This document shows, one piece after another, positions 9,184 to 18,712 of a stretch of 64,000 nt of DNA. Location: assembly GCA_052078155.1 (NCBI GenBank), contig JBQJBP010000002.1, positions 806,001 through 870,000 of the forward strand, given 5' to 3'. The position numbers and the translations under genes were made by a program. The notes beneath the pieces are model-generated. The model did not search any database. It saw nothing but the letters and a program-made list of their open reading frames with translations, and had not been told where the DNA came from. Each line of letters begins with the position of its first letter. The first letter of the stretch is position 1. Origin of the DNA: CAXBMB01 sp052078155. GTDB lineage: Bacteria > Pseudomonadota > Alphaproteobacteria > Kiloniellales > DSM-21159.

Positions 9184-9324
9184 AGAGTCAAACCGGTTTA
9201 AGTGGAATTACTAGGTGATATCACTTGAAGCGTGAATTTGCCTCTCTTGAGTGTTCTGGAGGATGGTTCACGGTTTCGGTACAAGCGCAAAGCGCTTCTA
9301 ACCAAACCGATCATGATCTAGAGC
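9184..9324. repeat. Dispersed intergenic element, copy A
   Basis: A 141-base copy of the element also found at 11945-12080 and, inverted, at 31437-31568. The left end AGAGTCAAACCGGTTTAAG and the right end (reverse complement GATCATGATCGGTTTGG) form imperfect terminal inverted repeats around TCGGTTT. It contains the conserved GAAGCGTGAA, TTCACGG and the small palindrome AAGCGCAAAGCGCTT. It has no coding potential. It sits between the 8216-9067 gene and pyrF. Confidence 0.8.
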
Positions 9325-9393
9325 CTTATCGCCTAATTTGAATCAACCTCGTCACTCCAAACAAGACCATAGGACTCTGGGCTTCCAGATCAT

Positions 9394-9427
9394 AAAAGAA
9401 AGGCGGCCAGAGTTTCCCCTGACCGCC
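9394..9427 (-). terminator. Rho-independent terminator after pyrF
   Basis: On the minus strand a stem made by GGCGGTCAG and CTGGCCGCC with a seven- to eight-base loop is followed by TTCTTTT. It lies about 40 bases after the pyrF stop. Confidence 0.7.
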
Positions 9428-9467
9428 GCTTTGAAGGGTGGGGTCATGTTCCCCGCCAGATGTGGCG

Positions 9468-10184
9468 TCAGGCCAGATCTGCCAGTTCTTCGGCAATGCG
9501 TTTGGCGGCGGCGGTAGGATCGTCCGCTGCGGTGATTGGCCGTCCGATGACCAGCACATCCGCCCCGGCTTTGACGGCATCGCTGGGGGTCATGATGCGT
9601 TTCTGGTCGCCACTGGCCGCCCAGGCCGGGCGAATGCCGGGCACCACCAGCTTAAAGTCCGGGCCGCAGGCCGCCCGCAGAGCCGTGATTTCCTTTGGGC
9701 TGCAGACCACCCCGTCCAGACCGTTGGATTGAGCCAGTTTGGCCAGCCGGATGACCTGATCTTCGGCGGGACCATGCTGACCTACAGCCTCCAGGTCTGC
9801 ATCATCCAGGCTGGTCAGAACGGTCACTGCAATCAGCCAGGGGCGTTCTGTTTCCAGATCCTCTGCGGCTTCGCGTACGGCCTGGCTGGACGCAGCCAGC
9901 ATGGCCGGGCCACCGGCGGCATGAACATTGACGATGCGGGGCTGCAGGTGGGAGGTCGCCCTCAGGGCGCTGGCCACGGTGTTGGGGATGTCATGGAATT
10001 TCAGATCCAGGAACAAAGGTTCTCCGCCCAGAACCGCCCGCACCCCATCGGGTCCCTGGGCGCTGAAGAACTCTTTGCCGATCTTGAAGCCGCCGACCTT
10101 GCCGCGCAGACTGTCCACCAGCTCTCTGGCCTTTGCGAGATCTGTCGTGTCCAATGCCACATAGATTCTCTGCCAAGCTTCCAT
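9468..10184 (-). CDS. pyrF: Orotidine 5'-phosphate decarboxylase
   Basis: A TIM-barrel enzyme of 238 residues that converts OMP to UMP in pyrimidine synthesis. The catalytic signature DLKFHDIPNT is at residues 60-69, with the Asp-Lys-Asp set in place. The frame is open 27 codons further upstream, but AAGGAGA stands eight bases before the ATG at 10184 and the family N-terminus starts there. It is followed by a good terminator, so it is probably transcribed alone or as the end of a short unit with the gene at 10399. Confidence 0.95.
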   Translation of the reverse strand: MEAWQRIYVALDTTDLAKARELVDSLRGKVGGFKIGKEFFSAQGPDGVRAVLGGEPLFLDLKFHDIPNTVASALRATSHLQPRIVNVHAAGGPAMLAASSQAVREAAEDLETERPWLIAVTVLTSLDDADLEAVGQHGPAEDQVIRLAKLAQSNGLDGVVCSPKEITALRAACGPDFKLVVPGIRPAWAASGDQKRIMTPSDAVKAGADVLVIGRPITAADDPTAAAKRIAEELADLA

Positions 10185-10398
10185 GACCGTTCTCCTTTGC
10201 CCTTGTTTCCATAACGCACCTGTCGCTGCGCGGGGCCTTTTAGCCTCTCGACCTGGGCTTGCCAACCAAAAGCAGAGGGAGGAGAGATCTGCGTTTATTG
10301 CAGTTCCCTTCGCCCTTTGCTTTCGCTATTCCTTATCCTTTCCCAAGCAGCAGAGCTTCTTGAAGTCGACTCGGGTCCGTGAAGGTCCTGGTGGGACT

Positions 10399-11337
10399 TT
10401 ACGCGCAGCGCTGGACCGCCAGTTGAGCGCCTGCCAGATCTTCCAGCGCTGTCCCGACTGATTTGAAAAGGGTCAAGTCAGCGGTGTAATCCCGGTCCGG
10501 GGCTGTGCCGCGGGTCAGTTCCAGCAGATCGGCCTGAATGGCCTCCAGAGTCAGCGCCCCGCTGGCCAAAGGCTGAACAATATCCCCGCCTTCCTTGGTG
10601 GCGCCTTCGCGGGTGTCGACAAAAACCTGGGCTTTGCGGATGGCGGTGTCGTCGGTTTCACGCATGTCGGGGGTAAAGGCCCCCACCAGATCCAGATGTT
10701 GTCCTGCCTGCAGCCAATCCCCCTGCACCAGAGGAGCAGTGGACAGGGTGGCACAGGAAATGAGATCGGCTTCCTTGACGGCGGCTTCCAGATTGTCGGT
10801 GAAGTCCACCTGCAGGCCGTCCCGGCTCAGCTCTTTGGCAATCTTCTCGGCTTTGGCCGGGTTGCGGCCCCAGATGGTGGCCTGTTCGATGGGCCGGACG
10901 GCGGCGTGAGCTTCGATCAGGTGCGGGGCCAGAGCGCCCGTCCCCACCATCACCATTTTCCGGCTGTCTTTTGCAGCCAGATAATCGGCAGCCAGTGCAG
11001 AGGCTGCAGCGGTGCGCCGCAGGGTCAGCATGGGGCCGTCGACCAGGGCCAGCGGATTGCCGGTTTTGCCATCCAGCAGGACATAGATCCCCTGAACAGC
11101 CGGCAGGCTGCGGTCAGAGTTGCCGGGGGTGATGGTGACCATCTTGATGCCGACCTGGGCTTCGCCCTGCCAGGCTGGCATCAGCAGCAGGGTGGCGTCC
11201 GGTTCACTGGCCCGTTCCATGGTGTGGTGGTGGCGAACAGGAACTTCCACATCGCTTTTGAAGGCCTCTCTCAGGGCTTCCACAAGACTGGGGAAATCCA
11301 GGGCTTTTTGCACGTCAGCGGCGGAGATCATTTTCAT
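10399..11337 (-). CDS. Ornithine cyclodeaminase / mu-crystallin family protein
   Basis: An NAD(P)-dependent protein of 312 residues of the ornithine cyclodeaminase/mu-crystallin fold. It has the N-terminal substrate-binding part with a VEALREAF helix and RHHH segment, then the nucleotide-binding stretch VGTGALAPHLIEAH at about residues 131-144 and a conserved ISCATLSTAP block. Members include ornithine cyclodeaminase, alanine dehydrogenase and imine or pyrroline-carboxylate reductases, so the substrate cannot be fixed from sequence. A delta1-pyrroline-2-carboxylate or other ketimine reductase role is as likely as ornithine cyclodeamination. It stands alone between pyrF and lapA. Confidence 0.85.
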   Translation of the reverse strand: MKMISAADVQKALDFPSLVEALREAFKSDVEVPVRHHHTMERASEPDATLLLMPAWQGEAQVGIKMVTITPGNSDRSLPAVQGIYVLLDGKTGNPLALVDGPMLTLRRTAAASALAADYLAAKDSRKMVMVGTGALAPHLIEAHAAVRPIEQATIWGRNPAKAEKIAKELSRDGLQVDFTDNLEAAVKEADLISCATLSTAPLVQGDWLQAGQHLDLVGAFTPDMRETDDTAIRKAQVFVDTREGATKEGGDIVQPLASGALTLEAIQADLLELTRGTAPDRDYTADLTLFKSVGTALEDLAGAQLAVQRCA

Positions 11338-11524
11338 GGTTGGTCAATTCCCAGTTCAATCGTGGTGTTGAAAAACCGCTCGTGAGGGGGCATGGCTTGA
11401 TTTCAGGCGACCGGCACTGCCAACGAAACCGGTTCAGCCCTCCTGCCCACCTCGCGCTCACCTCGTGCTCCCCACGGGCGCTCATCAGGCGGTTTCCAGA
11501 ATAATGCGTTTGCAGTGAAAGCAG

Positions 11525-11869
11525 TTAGCTGGAGGCGTGACCCAGAGCTGGCGTTGCACTCTTGTCAGCCAGTGCCGGGCCAGATGCGGGCGTGGTCTGT
11601 TGCTGGCGCGCGGTTTCCTGTTTGATCTGCTCCAGCTCCCGATGTTCCCGACGGGCCAGCCGGCGCTTGCCGCCAGCTCCCAGCCAAACGGCGATGCCGC
11701 CCAGCAGGTAGCCGATCACCAACGGCACCAGAACGGCCAGATAAAGCGGGACCTCTACCGCGCTGTCCAGAGGCCAGAGCGACAGGTCCACCACCTGACG
11801 ATTGGCCAGGGCAAAGACCACCCCCAGAATCAGCAGGGGCAAGGTAATGAGCCAGGAAATGTACTTCAC
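11525..11869 (-). CDS. lapA: LapA-domain (DUF1049) membrane protein
   Basis: A small inner membrane protein of 114 residues with two hydrophobic spans (about residues 4-24 and 42-64) separated by the typical VDLSLWPLD segment, then a basic, coiled-coil-prone tail. This is the LapA/DUF1049 pattern, involved with LapB in assembly of lipopolysaccharide. Its position next to ihfB and rpsA is the usual alphaproteobacterial one. The tail is rich in Gln, Thr and Ala and looks disordered. Confidence 0.85.
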   Translation of the reverse strand: MKYISWLITLPLLILGVVFALANRQVVDLSLWPLDSAVEVPLYLAVLVPLVIGYLLGGIAVWLGAGGKRRLARREHRELEQIKQETARQQQTTPASGPALADKSATPALGHASS

Positions 11870-11944
11870 GGTGAAATCCTCTTGATATCGATGGCCCAGG
11901 CCAGAAGATCAGACAGCTTTAGCAGATGTTCTTCCGAGAGTCTT

Positions 11945-12080
11945 AGAGTCAAATCGGTTTAGTGGACTTACCAAGTGATACCACTTGAAGCGTGAAACTC
12001 TTTTCAGTGTTTCAGAAGGTGATTCACGGTCCAGATCCAAGCGCAAAGCGCTTACAACGAAACCGATCATGCTCTGGCGC
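11945..12080. repeat. Dispersed intergenic element, copy B
   Basis: A 136-base copy in the same orientation as copy A. It starts AGAGTCAAATCGGTTTAG and ends AACCGATCATGCTCT, and the two ends are imperfect inverted repeats of each other. It keeps GAAGCGTGAAACTCTTTTCA, GATTCACGG and AAGCGCAAAGCGCTT. It lies between ihfB and lapA. Confidence 0.8.
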
Positions 12081-12554
12081 TCTTTGTGAACTCCCGAAGT
12101 ATCTGCACAGGAAAGATGAACAGGCTGCTCCTCAATCGGTCTGAAGGTGACTTTCGACAGAGGTGTCACGCGGGCACATCTGCTTTCCTTGGTCGTACCC
12201 CGACGGCCTGACGGGTCAGCACTCCGACTTATAAAGGATAGAGTTTAGGCAAAAGCAAGGCGAGAAGTGCACAAGAGCCTGATCAGCAGAGCGTTGGCGC
12301 TCAAATGGCTGCAGGATCTCTATGATTGCCCGGCAATGAAAGGGGATCCAGGTCAGATCAATGCAGGTCGGTTTTGAATTGATCGGCTGTTCGGGAGGTC
12401 AATCGGTATGGGGAGGCTTGCGCCGAAATCCTCTGCAGGCCTGGAAAAAACCGATCAGACTCTTGTCAGAATCCGAATGGGCTGGCCAGCAATGCAGGCC
12501 AGGGAGAAACTGAGATTGGGAGGTAAAGCGGGAAGAAAGTGACGCAGAAAGCGA
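12081..12554. other. Non-coding stretch between ihfB and the repeat copy B
   Basis: About 470 bases with no convincing gene. Short open frames exist but have no ribosome binding site or recognisable product. I see no strong terminator after ihfB. Confidence 0.5.
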
Positions 12555-12836
12555 TCAGCTTTCGTTCATGCGATCCCGCAGTTGCTTACCGGTTTTAAAG
12601 AAGGGCACCATCTTGGCTTCCACCGGCACGGCTTCGCCGGTGCGGGGGTTGCGGCCTACCCGGGCTTCACGGGCTTTTACGGAAAAGGCCCCGAAACCGC
12701 GAAGCTCTACCCGGCTGCCCTGGGCCAGGGCTTCGGTGATTTCTTCAAAGATGGTGGTGACGATGCGTTCTACATCTCTGTGGTAGAGGTGCGGGTTCTG
12801 CTCTGCGATACGCTGGATCAACTCGGATTTAGTCAT
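12555..12836 (-). CDS. ihfB: Integration host factor beta subunit
   Basis: A DNA-bending protein of 93 residues that pairs with IhfA in recombination, replication and transcription control. It has the full HU/IHF fold: N-terminal helices (MTKSELIQRIAEQNPHL), then VELRGFGAFSV and the arm signature GRNPRTGEAV. The histidine/arginine-rich start and length match IhfB rather than HU. It lies downstream of rpsA in the conserved order rpsA-ihfB-lapA. The identity as beta subunit is by length, motif and context. Confidence 0.93.
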   Translation of the reverse strand: MTKSELIQRIAEQNPHLYHRDVERIVTTIFEEITEALAQGSRVELRGFGAFSVKAREARVGRNPRTGEAVPVEAKMVPFFKTGKQLRDRMNES

Positions 12837-13167
12837 GGCCTTCCCCTGGGCGCGCCGACTTGCGGTCGGTCAACTAGACGCTGGAACATTGCTTCTCAGC
12901 CGATCCCACGCGGATCGGTTGGGCAAAATTTGTATGCTTCCAAGTGAGCAGCCGGAAGCCAGATTGGCAGAGCTTCCTTGGCCCCTTTGGCGCTACCCTG
13001 CCAGAGGGAAAGGCAGGCGTCAAGATAAGCCTTATATTACAGAGAGATAGATTCTCTGCTCTGCCTCAGATCAGGGGGCGAACTTTGCCTGGAACAGCGT
13101 TGGGCGAGAGGAAAGGGCTTTGTCATCCTCAAGAAGAGGGTTTCGCTCCCGGTGCTGGCAGGACCGC
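12837..13167. other. Intergenic region upstream of ihfB
   Basis: About 330 bases between ihfB and the rpsA terminator. It must hold the ihfB promoter, since the upstream terminator isolates it from rpsA. I cannot point to the boxes with confidence. Confidence 0.45.
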
Positions 13168-13207
13168 AAAAAAGAAAAGGGCACGATGCGCATTGCACCG
13201 GGCCCTT
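13168..13207 (-). terminator. Rho-independent terminator after rpsA
   Basis: On the minus strand AAGGGC and GCCCTT pair around an inner self-complementary ATGCGCAT, followed by CTTTTTTG. It begins about 27 bases after the rpsA stop. Confidence 0.75.
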
Positions 13208-13234
13208 AATCTAAGTCGGCAGAGTTAGGTTGAC

Positions 13235-14941
13235 TTACTCTGCGTCTTTGTCACCAGCGCCTTCGGAAGGCACCTGAGCTTTCAGGGCAGCGCCCAGAAT
13301 GTCACCCAGGCTTGCGCCGGATTCCGTGGAACCGTAGTCAGCCACAGCCTGTTTCTCTTCAGCTACCTGCAGCTGCTTGATGGACAGGGTGATGCGGCGG
13401 GTCTTGCGGTCCAGGGAAGCCACCTTGGCGTCGACCTTTTCGCCAACGGCGAAGCGGTCAGGACGCTGTTCGGAGCGCTCACGGGACAGGTCGGATTTAC
13501 GGATGAAGCCGGTGGCACCGTCAGACAGCTCCACTTCCAGGCCGTTTTCGGTGACCTGGGTGATGGTGCAGGTGACAGCGTCGCCGCGCTTGATGTCAGC
13601 CGTTGCGGACTCGAAGGGATCGCTCTCCAGCTGCTTGATGCCGAGGGAGATACGTTCTTTGTCGGTGTCCACGTCCAGAACCTTGACCTTGACCATCTGG
13701 CCTTTGGTGTAGTCCTTGACGGCTTCATCGCCGGAGCGGTTCCAGTCCAGATCGGACAGGTGAACCATGCCGTCGATGTCGCCAGGCAGGCCAACGAACA
13801 GACCGAATTCGGTGATGTTCTTGACTTCGCCTTCGATCTCGGTGTCGGCCGGGAATTTCTCCAGGAAATCGTTCCAGGGGTTGGCCTGGATCTGTTTCAG
13901 GCCCAGAGAGATGCGGCGTTTGGACTCGTCCACATCCAGAACCATGACTTCCACTTCCTGAGAGGTGGAAACGATTTTGCCCGGGTGGACGTTTTTCTTG
14001 GTCCAGCTCATTTCGGAAACGTGAACCAGGCCTTCGATGCCGGGCTCCAGTTCCACAAATGCGCCGTAGTCGGTGATGTTGGTGACACGGCCCTGGAATT
14101 TGGCACGGACCGGGTACTTGGCAGCAACACCTTCCCAGGGATCAGCTTCCAGCTGCTTCATGCCCAGGGAGATACGCTGGGTTTCGGCATTGAAGCGGAT
14201 GACCTGCACCTTGACCTGCTGACCGATGGTCAGGGATTCGGTGGGGTGGTTGATGCGCTTCCAGGAGATGTCGGTGACGTGCAGCAGGCCGTCAACACCA
14301 CCCAGATCAACGAATGCACCGTAGTCGGTGATGTTCTTCACCACGCCGTCGAGGACCTGGCCTTCTTTCAGACCGGAGATCAGCTCGGAACGCTGTTCGG
14401 CGCGATCTTCTTCCAGAACGGCACGGCGGGAGACAACGATGTTGCCGCGGGCCCGGTCCATTTTCAGGATTTGGAAAGGCTGAGCGGTGTGCATCAGCGG
14501 GGTCACGTCGCGCACGGGGCGGATGTCAACCTGGCTGCCGGGCAGGAAGGCCACAGCGCCGGAAAGGTCGACAGTGAAGCCGCCTTTAACCCGACCGAAG
14601 ATGTTGCCGGTCACGCGCTGGGAGTCGCTGAAGGCGTCTTCCAACTGGTTCCAGGCTTCTTCACGGCGGGCTTTGTCACGGCTGAGCATGGCTTCGCCGT
14701 TTTTGTCTTCCATACGCTCGAGGTAGACCTCGACCGTGTCGCCGATTTTCAGTTCGGGCTCTTCGCCAATTTTGGCAAATTCTTTGAGGGCCACACGGCC
14801 TTCGGACTTCAGACCCACATCGACGAGAGCGGAGTCACCTTCGATGCGGACAACAGTGCCGCGCAGAACAGTGCCCTGCAGGCTCTGATCCGGGCCCAGG
14901 GACTCGTCCAGGAGGGCGGCAAAAGATTCAACTTCGGACAT
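13235..14941 (-). CDS. rpsA: 30S ribosomal protein S1
   Basis: The 568-residue mRNA-binding ribosomal protein. Six S1 domains follow in tandem; the middle ones show the repeated pattern NITDYGAFV-L-G-GLVH-S-W. The N-terminal MSEVESFAALLDESL is typical of the alphaproteobacterial form. It is followed by a strong terminator and preceded by cmk at a distance of about 260 bases, as usual in the cmk-rpsA pair. The leader of 258 bases could carry autoregulatory structure, but none was identified. Confidence 0.97.
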   Translation of the reverse strand: MSEVESFAALLDESLGPDQSLQGTVLRGTVVRIEGDSALVDVGLKSEGRVALKEFAKIGEEPELKIGDTVEVYLERMEDKNGEAMLSRDKARREEAWNQLEDAFSDSQRVTGNIFGRVKGGFTVDLSGAVAFLPGSQVDIRPVRDVTPLMHTAQPFQILKMDRARGNIVVSRRAVLEEDRAEQRSELISGLKEGQVLDGVVKNITDYGAFVDLGGVDGLLHVTDISWKRINHPTESLTIGQQVKVQVIRFNAETQRISLGMKQLEADPWEGVAAKYPVRAKFQGRVTNITDYGAFVELEPGIEGLVHVSEMSWTKKNVHPGKIVSTSQEVEVMVLDVDESKRRISLGLKQIQANPWNDFLEKFPADTEIEGEVKNITEFGLFVGLPGDIDGMVHLSDLDWNRSGDEAVKDYTKGQMVKVKVLDVDTDKERISLGIKQLESDPFESATADIKRGDAVTCTITQVTENGLEVELSDGATGFIRKSDLSRERSEQRPDRFAVGEKVDAKVASLDRKTRRITLSIKQLQVAEEKQAVADYGSTESGASLGDILGAALKAQVPSEGAGDKDAE

Positions 14942-15199
14942 TTAGTTTCCTTTCGGTATCATTCTTTTTTCAGGCCAACCGGTTGTTTCCGGCGGTCTTC
15001 CCCGCGATGCAGGCCTATAACCCGCGGGGCGTTATCGTTGAGCCATGTCCTGACCCGGGGGGACAGGCAATGGCGGTGTTGACGTGCCCTGGCAGTGCAG
15101 CAGACCCCTTGTTAAGGCCAAGAGTGGTCCGGACGGCTGCAAGAGCACGTTTATCCTGATGGCTGGTAAGCTATTGGTTTTTCGTGGAAAAACCCTTTG

Positions 15200-15859
15200 C
15201 TACCGCGTCACAACGGAACGCAAAGACTCCAGCACGGCTGCAAGAACCGTCTGGGCGTCCATCTCCGTCGTGTCGAAGGTTACGGCATCTTCAGCCGCCA
15301 CCATCGGCGCATCGGCCCGGGAAGAGTCCCTTGCGTCACGCGCCTCTAAATCCGCCAGGATGCGCGCGTATATAGACTCCTCACCGCGATCAATCAACTC
15401 TTTGTGTCGTCTTTTTGCCCGGGCTGTCGCAGAGGCGGTGATGAAAAACTTTGCACTGGCATCAGGGCAGACCACGGTGCCGATATCCCGGCCGTCCAGG
15501 ACGGCACCCTTTTTGCCGTCCGGCGGGCTCTGGGCAAAGCGGCGCTGAAAGTCCAGCAGGGCAGCTCTGACAGCCGGTTGAGCCGCAACGATGGACGCGC
15601 CCTGTCCCACTTCTTCCTGCCGCAGATCCTGCCGTTTCAGATCCTCAGGCGTCAGTTTCTGAGCCTGAATGGCGGCTGCCTCACTGTCTTTCGGATCCTG
15701 GCCTTTTGCCAGCAGGCAGGCCGCCACAGCCCGATAGAGAGAGCCGGTGTCCAGGTAAGCCAGATCCAGCTTGTCGGCCAGGGATCGGGCCAGGGTGCCC
15801 TTGCCGGCGGCGGTCGGTCCATCAACGGCGATGACCAGAGAGGCAGGCTGCGCAGTCAT
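15200..15859 (-). CDS. cmk: Cytidylate kinase
   Basis: A P-loop kinase of 219 residues that phosphorylates CMP and dCMP with ATP. The Walker A GPTAAGKGT is at residues 14-22, followed by YLDTGSLYRA and later LDGRDIGTVV, both diagnostic of the family. The frame is open 27 codons upstream into aroA, but the family N-terminus and the seven-base gap to the aroA stop support the ATG at 15859. It lies between aroA and rpsA, the conserved order. Confidence 0.96.
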   Translation of the reverse strand: MTAQPASLVIAVDGPTAAGKGTLARSLADKLDLAYLDTGSLYRAVAACLLAKGQDPKDSEAAAIQAQKLTPEDLKRQDLRQEEVGQGASIVAAQPAVRAALLDFQRRFAQSPPDGKKGAVLDGRDIGTVVCPDASAKFFITASATARAKRRHKELIDRGEESIYARILADLEARDARDSSRADAPMVAAEDAVTFDTTEMDAQTVLAAVLESLRSVVTR

Positions 15860-15866
15860 GATGCTG

Positions 15867-17264
15867 TCAGCCTTCACTGCTTTGCGACGGGGCATGGTCT
15901 CCGGAACCGTCAGCACCATCCGCAGGGGCGGGTCGGTCAAAACGGGCGCCCAGGCCTGTCATCAGCTCTGCAAAGCCGGGGAAGGAGGTGTCGATGGGGG
16001 AGCCGTCATCAATGGTGACGGGCTGCTGAGCCGCCAGACCCAGTACCAGAAAGGCCATGGCGATGCGGTGATCCAGATCCGCTTCAATCAGGGCGCCCCC
16101 CGGCACGGCGCCACCGGTTCCTTCGACAATCAGATAGTCATCGCCTTCTTCAACCGTCACGCCACAGTCACTCAGACCCTTGGCCACGGCGGCCAGACGG
16201 TCGCTTTCCTTGACCCGCAGTTCCTTCAGGCCGGTCATGACAGTGCGACCTTCAGCAAAGGCAGCGGCCACCGCCAGTACGGGGTACTCGTCAATCATGG
16301 AGGGGGCGCGGGCCGCCGGAACCTCAATGCCCTTCAGCTTTGAGGCGCGCACACGAATGTCGGCCACCACTTCCCCGGCTTCTGTGCGGCGATCCAGTTC
16401 TTCCAGCTCTGCGCCCATTTCCTCCAGACTGGTGAAGAGGCCCGTGCGCAGAGGGTTGAGGCCAATGGCCTTTAGGGTGATGTCAGAGCCGGGCAGCAGC
16501 AGGGCAGCAACCAGGGGGAAGGCAGCCGATGAAGGGTCGGCAGGAACTTTAACCGGCGCAGCGGTCAGTTCCGGCTGTCCCAGCAGGGTTACGTAGCGCC
16601 CTTCCTTGGTGTCCTGAACGCGCACTTCGGCCCCGAAGTAGCGCAGGAGGTTTTCCGTATGGTCGCGTGTGGCTTCCGGCTCAATGACCGTGGTTTCGCC
16701 CGGCGCGCCCAATCCGGCCAGCAGAACGGCCGATTTTACCTGGGCGGACGGGACCGGCAGGCGGTAGGTCATGGGCAGAGGGTTTGCCGGACCTGTCAGG
16801 GTCAGGGGCAGGCGACCACCGTCGCGAGCCACAACCTGGGCCCCCATCTGTGTCAGGGGGTCCGTCACCCGGGACATGGGCCGGCGGCGCAGGGAGGCAT
16901 CGCCGGTCATGGTAACGGTCAGGGGTTGGCTGGCAATCAGGCCCATGACCAGACGCACACCGGTGCCGGAATTGCCAAAATCCAGGACATCGTCGGGTTG
17001 CCGCAAACCGCCGATGCCAACCCCCTGCACGGTCCAGCAGCCGGGGCCCGTGCGCTCGACCCTGGCGCCCATGGCGGCCATGGCTTTGGCAGTGTTGAGC
17101 ACATCCTCACCTTCCAGCAGACCTTCGATCCGGGTTTCCCCAACGGCCAGAGCCCCGAACATCAGCGCCCGGTGGGACAGGGATTTGTCGCCGGGAATGG
17201 CAATGGTTCCAGACAGCGATGAGCCGGGAAGGGCCGTGATGGCGGCTGAAGTAAGGTCGGGCAC
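15867..17264 (-). CDS. aroA: 3-phosphoshikimate 1-carboxyvinyltransferase (EPSP synthase)
   Basis: The shikimate-pathway enzyme of 465 residues that transfers enolpyruvyl from PEP to shikimate 3-phosphate. The PEP/S3P-binding GDKSLSHRALM (Lys27, Ser28, Arg32) and the later LDFGNSGTGVRL are intact. The C-terminal 20 residues are rich in Asp, Ser and Gly and look disordered. It is followed after seven bases by cmk. Residues around the second motif (GNSGTGVRL and MTGDASLRRRPM) match the class II form seen in many alphaproteobacteria; class assignment is tentative. Confidence 0.95.
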   Translation of the reverse strand: MPDLTSAAITALPGSSLSGTIAIPGDKSLSHRALMFGALAVGETRIEGLLEGEDVLNTAKAMAAMGARVERTGPGCWTVQGVGIGGLRQPDDVLDFGNSGTGVRLVMGLIASQPLTVTMTGDASLRRRPMSRVTDPLTQMGAQVVARDGGRLPLTLTGPANPLPMTYRLPVPSAQVKSAVLLAGLGAPGETTVIEPEATRDHTENLLRYFGAEVRVQDTKEGRYVTLLGQPELTAAPVKVPADPSSAAFPLVAALLLPGSDITLKAIGLNPLRTGLFTSLEEMGAELEELDRRTEAGEVVADIRVRASKLKGIEVPAARAPSMIDEYPVLAVAAAFAEGRTVMTGLKELRVKESDRLAAVAKGLSDCGVTVEEGDDYLIVEGTGGAVPGGALIEADLDHRIAMAFLVLGLAAQQPVTIDDGSPIDTSFPGFAELMTGLGARFDRPAPADGADGSGDHAPSQSSEG

Positions 17265-17711
17265 GCGCGCAAACTCTCTTTAAAAACGGGGCCAGTGGAG
17301 GTGGCCGCTCTCTAGCACAGACCCTGCTTTCTTGCCACTGCGCAGAAAGCAGGTCGGCCATGGGCGGCGGATAATGCAGTAGGTGGCAGGCGTCCCAGCG
17401 GATGTGGTCGCAAAAACTCGTTGCGTCTGGCAGGTCCGCCGGTCTGGTGGGAGGACCCGGCCCGGATCAGATTCCCGTGCTTTCAGGAACTTACCTTCAT
17501 AGGCTTACGACAGGCCGGAAGGGCTTGATTTTCTGCGGTTAGTCTTTTTATTTTCAATCCTGTGGTTTTTATGGCTTCCAGCAGTTGACAGGGGCCCGTT
17601 GGAATGGCTATAGCCCGCCAACTTTCGGGCCCTGCGGACGCTTGACTGCGAGTGGTTGCTGCCCTGTTTTCTTTTTCTGACGTCTCTTCTTTTGGAGAGG
17701 CAACACAAATC
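17265..17711. other. Divergent intergenic region between aroA and the FYDLN gene
   Basis: About 450 bases that must hold the divergent promoters of aroA-cmk and of the FYDLN gene. I see no gene with a credible ribosome binding site here and no clear promoter boxes. Confidence 0.45.
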
Positions 17712-17724
17712 AAGGAGGTTGCGC

Positions 17725-18066
17725 GTGGCAAAACCGGAGTGGGGTACAAAGTGCGTCTGCCAGTCATGCAGCACCAAGTTCTATGACTTGAAACGGGACC
17801 CGGCAGTTTGCCCGTCCTGTGGCACCACCTACAATTCTGACGCTGCTCTGCGCAAACGCGCCAAAGCCAGCAAAGTCGTCAAGAAAGATGCGATCGAAGA
17901 GGTCGTGGAAGAAGAAATCGCTGAAGTCGATGTAGATCTTGAGGACGACATCGAAGTGGAAGGCGACAGCCAGGACGACGATGTCACGCTGGAAGACGAC
18001 GGTGATATCTCCAGTGAAGATCTGGGAATTTCCGCCGGTCTGAACGAAGACGAAAAAGAAACCTGA
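17725..18066 (+). CDS. TIGR02300 family (FYDLN acid) zinc-ribbon protein
   Basis: A protein of 113 residues. The GTG at 17725 is chosen because AAGGAGG lies six to seven bases upstream and the product then begins VAKPEWGTK, the normal family start. A zinc ribbon is visible with CxxC pairs at residues 12/15 and 29/32 flanking the FYDL motif that names the family. The second half is strongly acidic (runs of Asp and Glu). The family is almost confined to alphaproteobacteria and its function is not established. It is followed by a good terminator, so it is probably a single-gene unit. Confidence 0.92.
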   Translation: MAKPEWGTKCVCQSCSTKFYDLKRDPAVCPSCGTTYNSDAALRKRAKASKVVKKDAIEEVVEEEIAEVDVDLEDDIEVEGDSQDDDVTLEDDGDISSEDLGISAGLNEDEKET

Positions 18067-18100
18067 CTTCCCCGCTCGGGTGACAGGTGAGTTTCAGGAA

Positions 18101-18124
18101 AAGGGCTCTTCGGAGCCCTTTTGT
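18101..18124 (+). terminator. Rho-independent terminator after the FYDLN gene
   Basis: The hairpin AAGGGCTC-TTCG-GAGCCCTT with a stable tetraloop is followed by TTG and a T-rich stretch, about 35 bases after the stop. Confidence 0.8.
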
Positions 18125-18291
18125 TTGCCCTTTTCAAAGCAGCTGTTTGCGCTGCCGGTTTTGTTGGCGAGTTTCTGGTGATTTTCAGAGCCAATGACTG
18201 GTTTGTCGGGGGATTATGGTCAGGAAAAGGCGCGGGAAACCGCCAAAAACCCGGGTGTTGGTCCTGACGCAAAAAAAATGACTTTTTGTCC

Positions 18292-18320
18292 TTGCAAAGC
18301 CCGGAACCTTCGCCTAGTTT
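18292..18320 (+). promoter_or_regulatory. Candidate promoter of tRNA-Ala
   Basis: TTGCAA and TAGTTT are separated by 17 bases, about 90 bases before the tRNA. The boxes match sigma-70 loosely, so the call is tentative. Confidence 0.4.
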
Positions 18321-18412
18321 CCGGGCTCCCAACAACGGGAACCCCGGTGGTTCTTCGTTGACGTGACTGCCAGCTGATCTGCTTGCCTGACAGGCAGAAA
18401 AGCAAAAGGAAC

Positions 18413-18488
<76 letters not shown>

Positions 18489-18490
18489 TC

Positions 18491-18518
18491 AAAACCCCCT
18501 GGGAAACCAGGGGGTTTT
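18491..18518 (+). terminator. Rho-independent terminator after tRNA-Ala
   Basis: AAAACCCCCTGG and CCAGGGGGTTTT pair around a short loop (GAAA), directly after the tRNA 3' end. The hairpin is symmetrical and flanked by A and T runs. Confidence 0.85.
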
Positions 18519-18712
18519 GTCGTTTCCGGGGCTTTTTCTTTGGTTCTGCCCTGATTTGGCCGATTGCGTCGGGTTGAGTTTCTGAATTTCATATGCGCAG
18601 AAACAAAATAGAAGCTATTGAAATTCCACATATTTTTTCTTGAGACAGGAAGCTTTTCCCGCCATTATTGCATCGATTCTGGAAATGAAGATGTTTCAAT
18701 CGGGAGACGTTA

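Noticed and set aside
11909..12169. A short minus-strand open frame across repeat copy B
   Set aside because: It runs over the dispersed repeat, has no ribosome binding site and its product matches no pattern.
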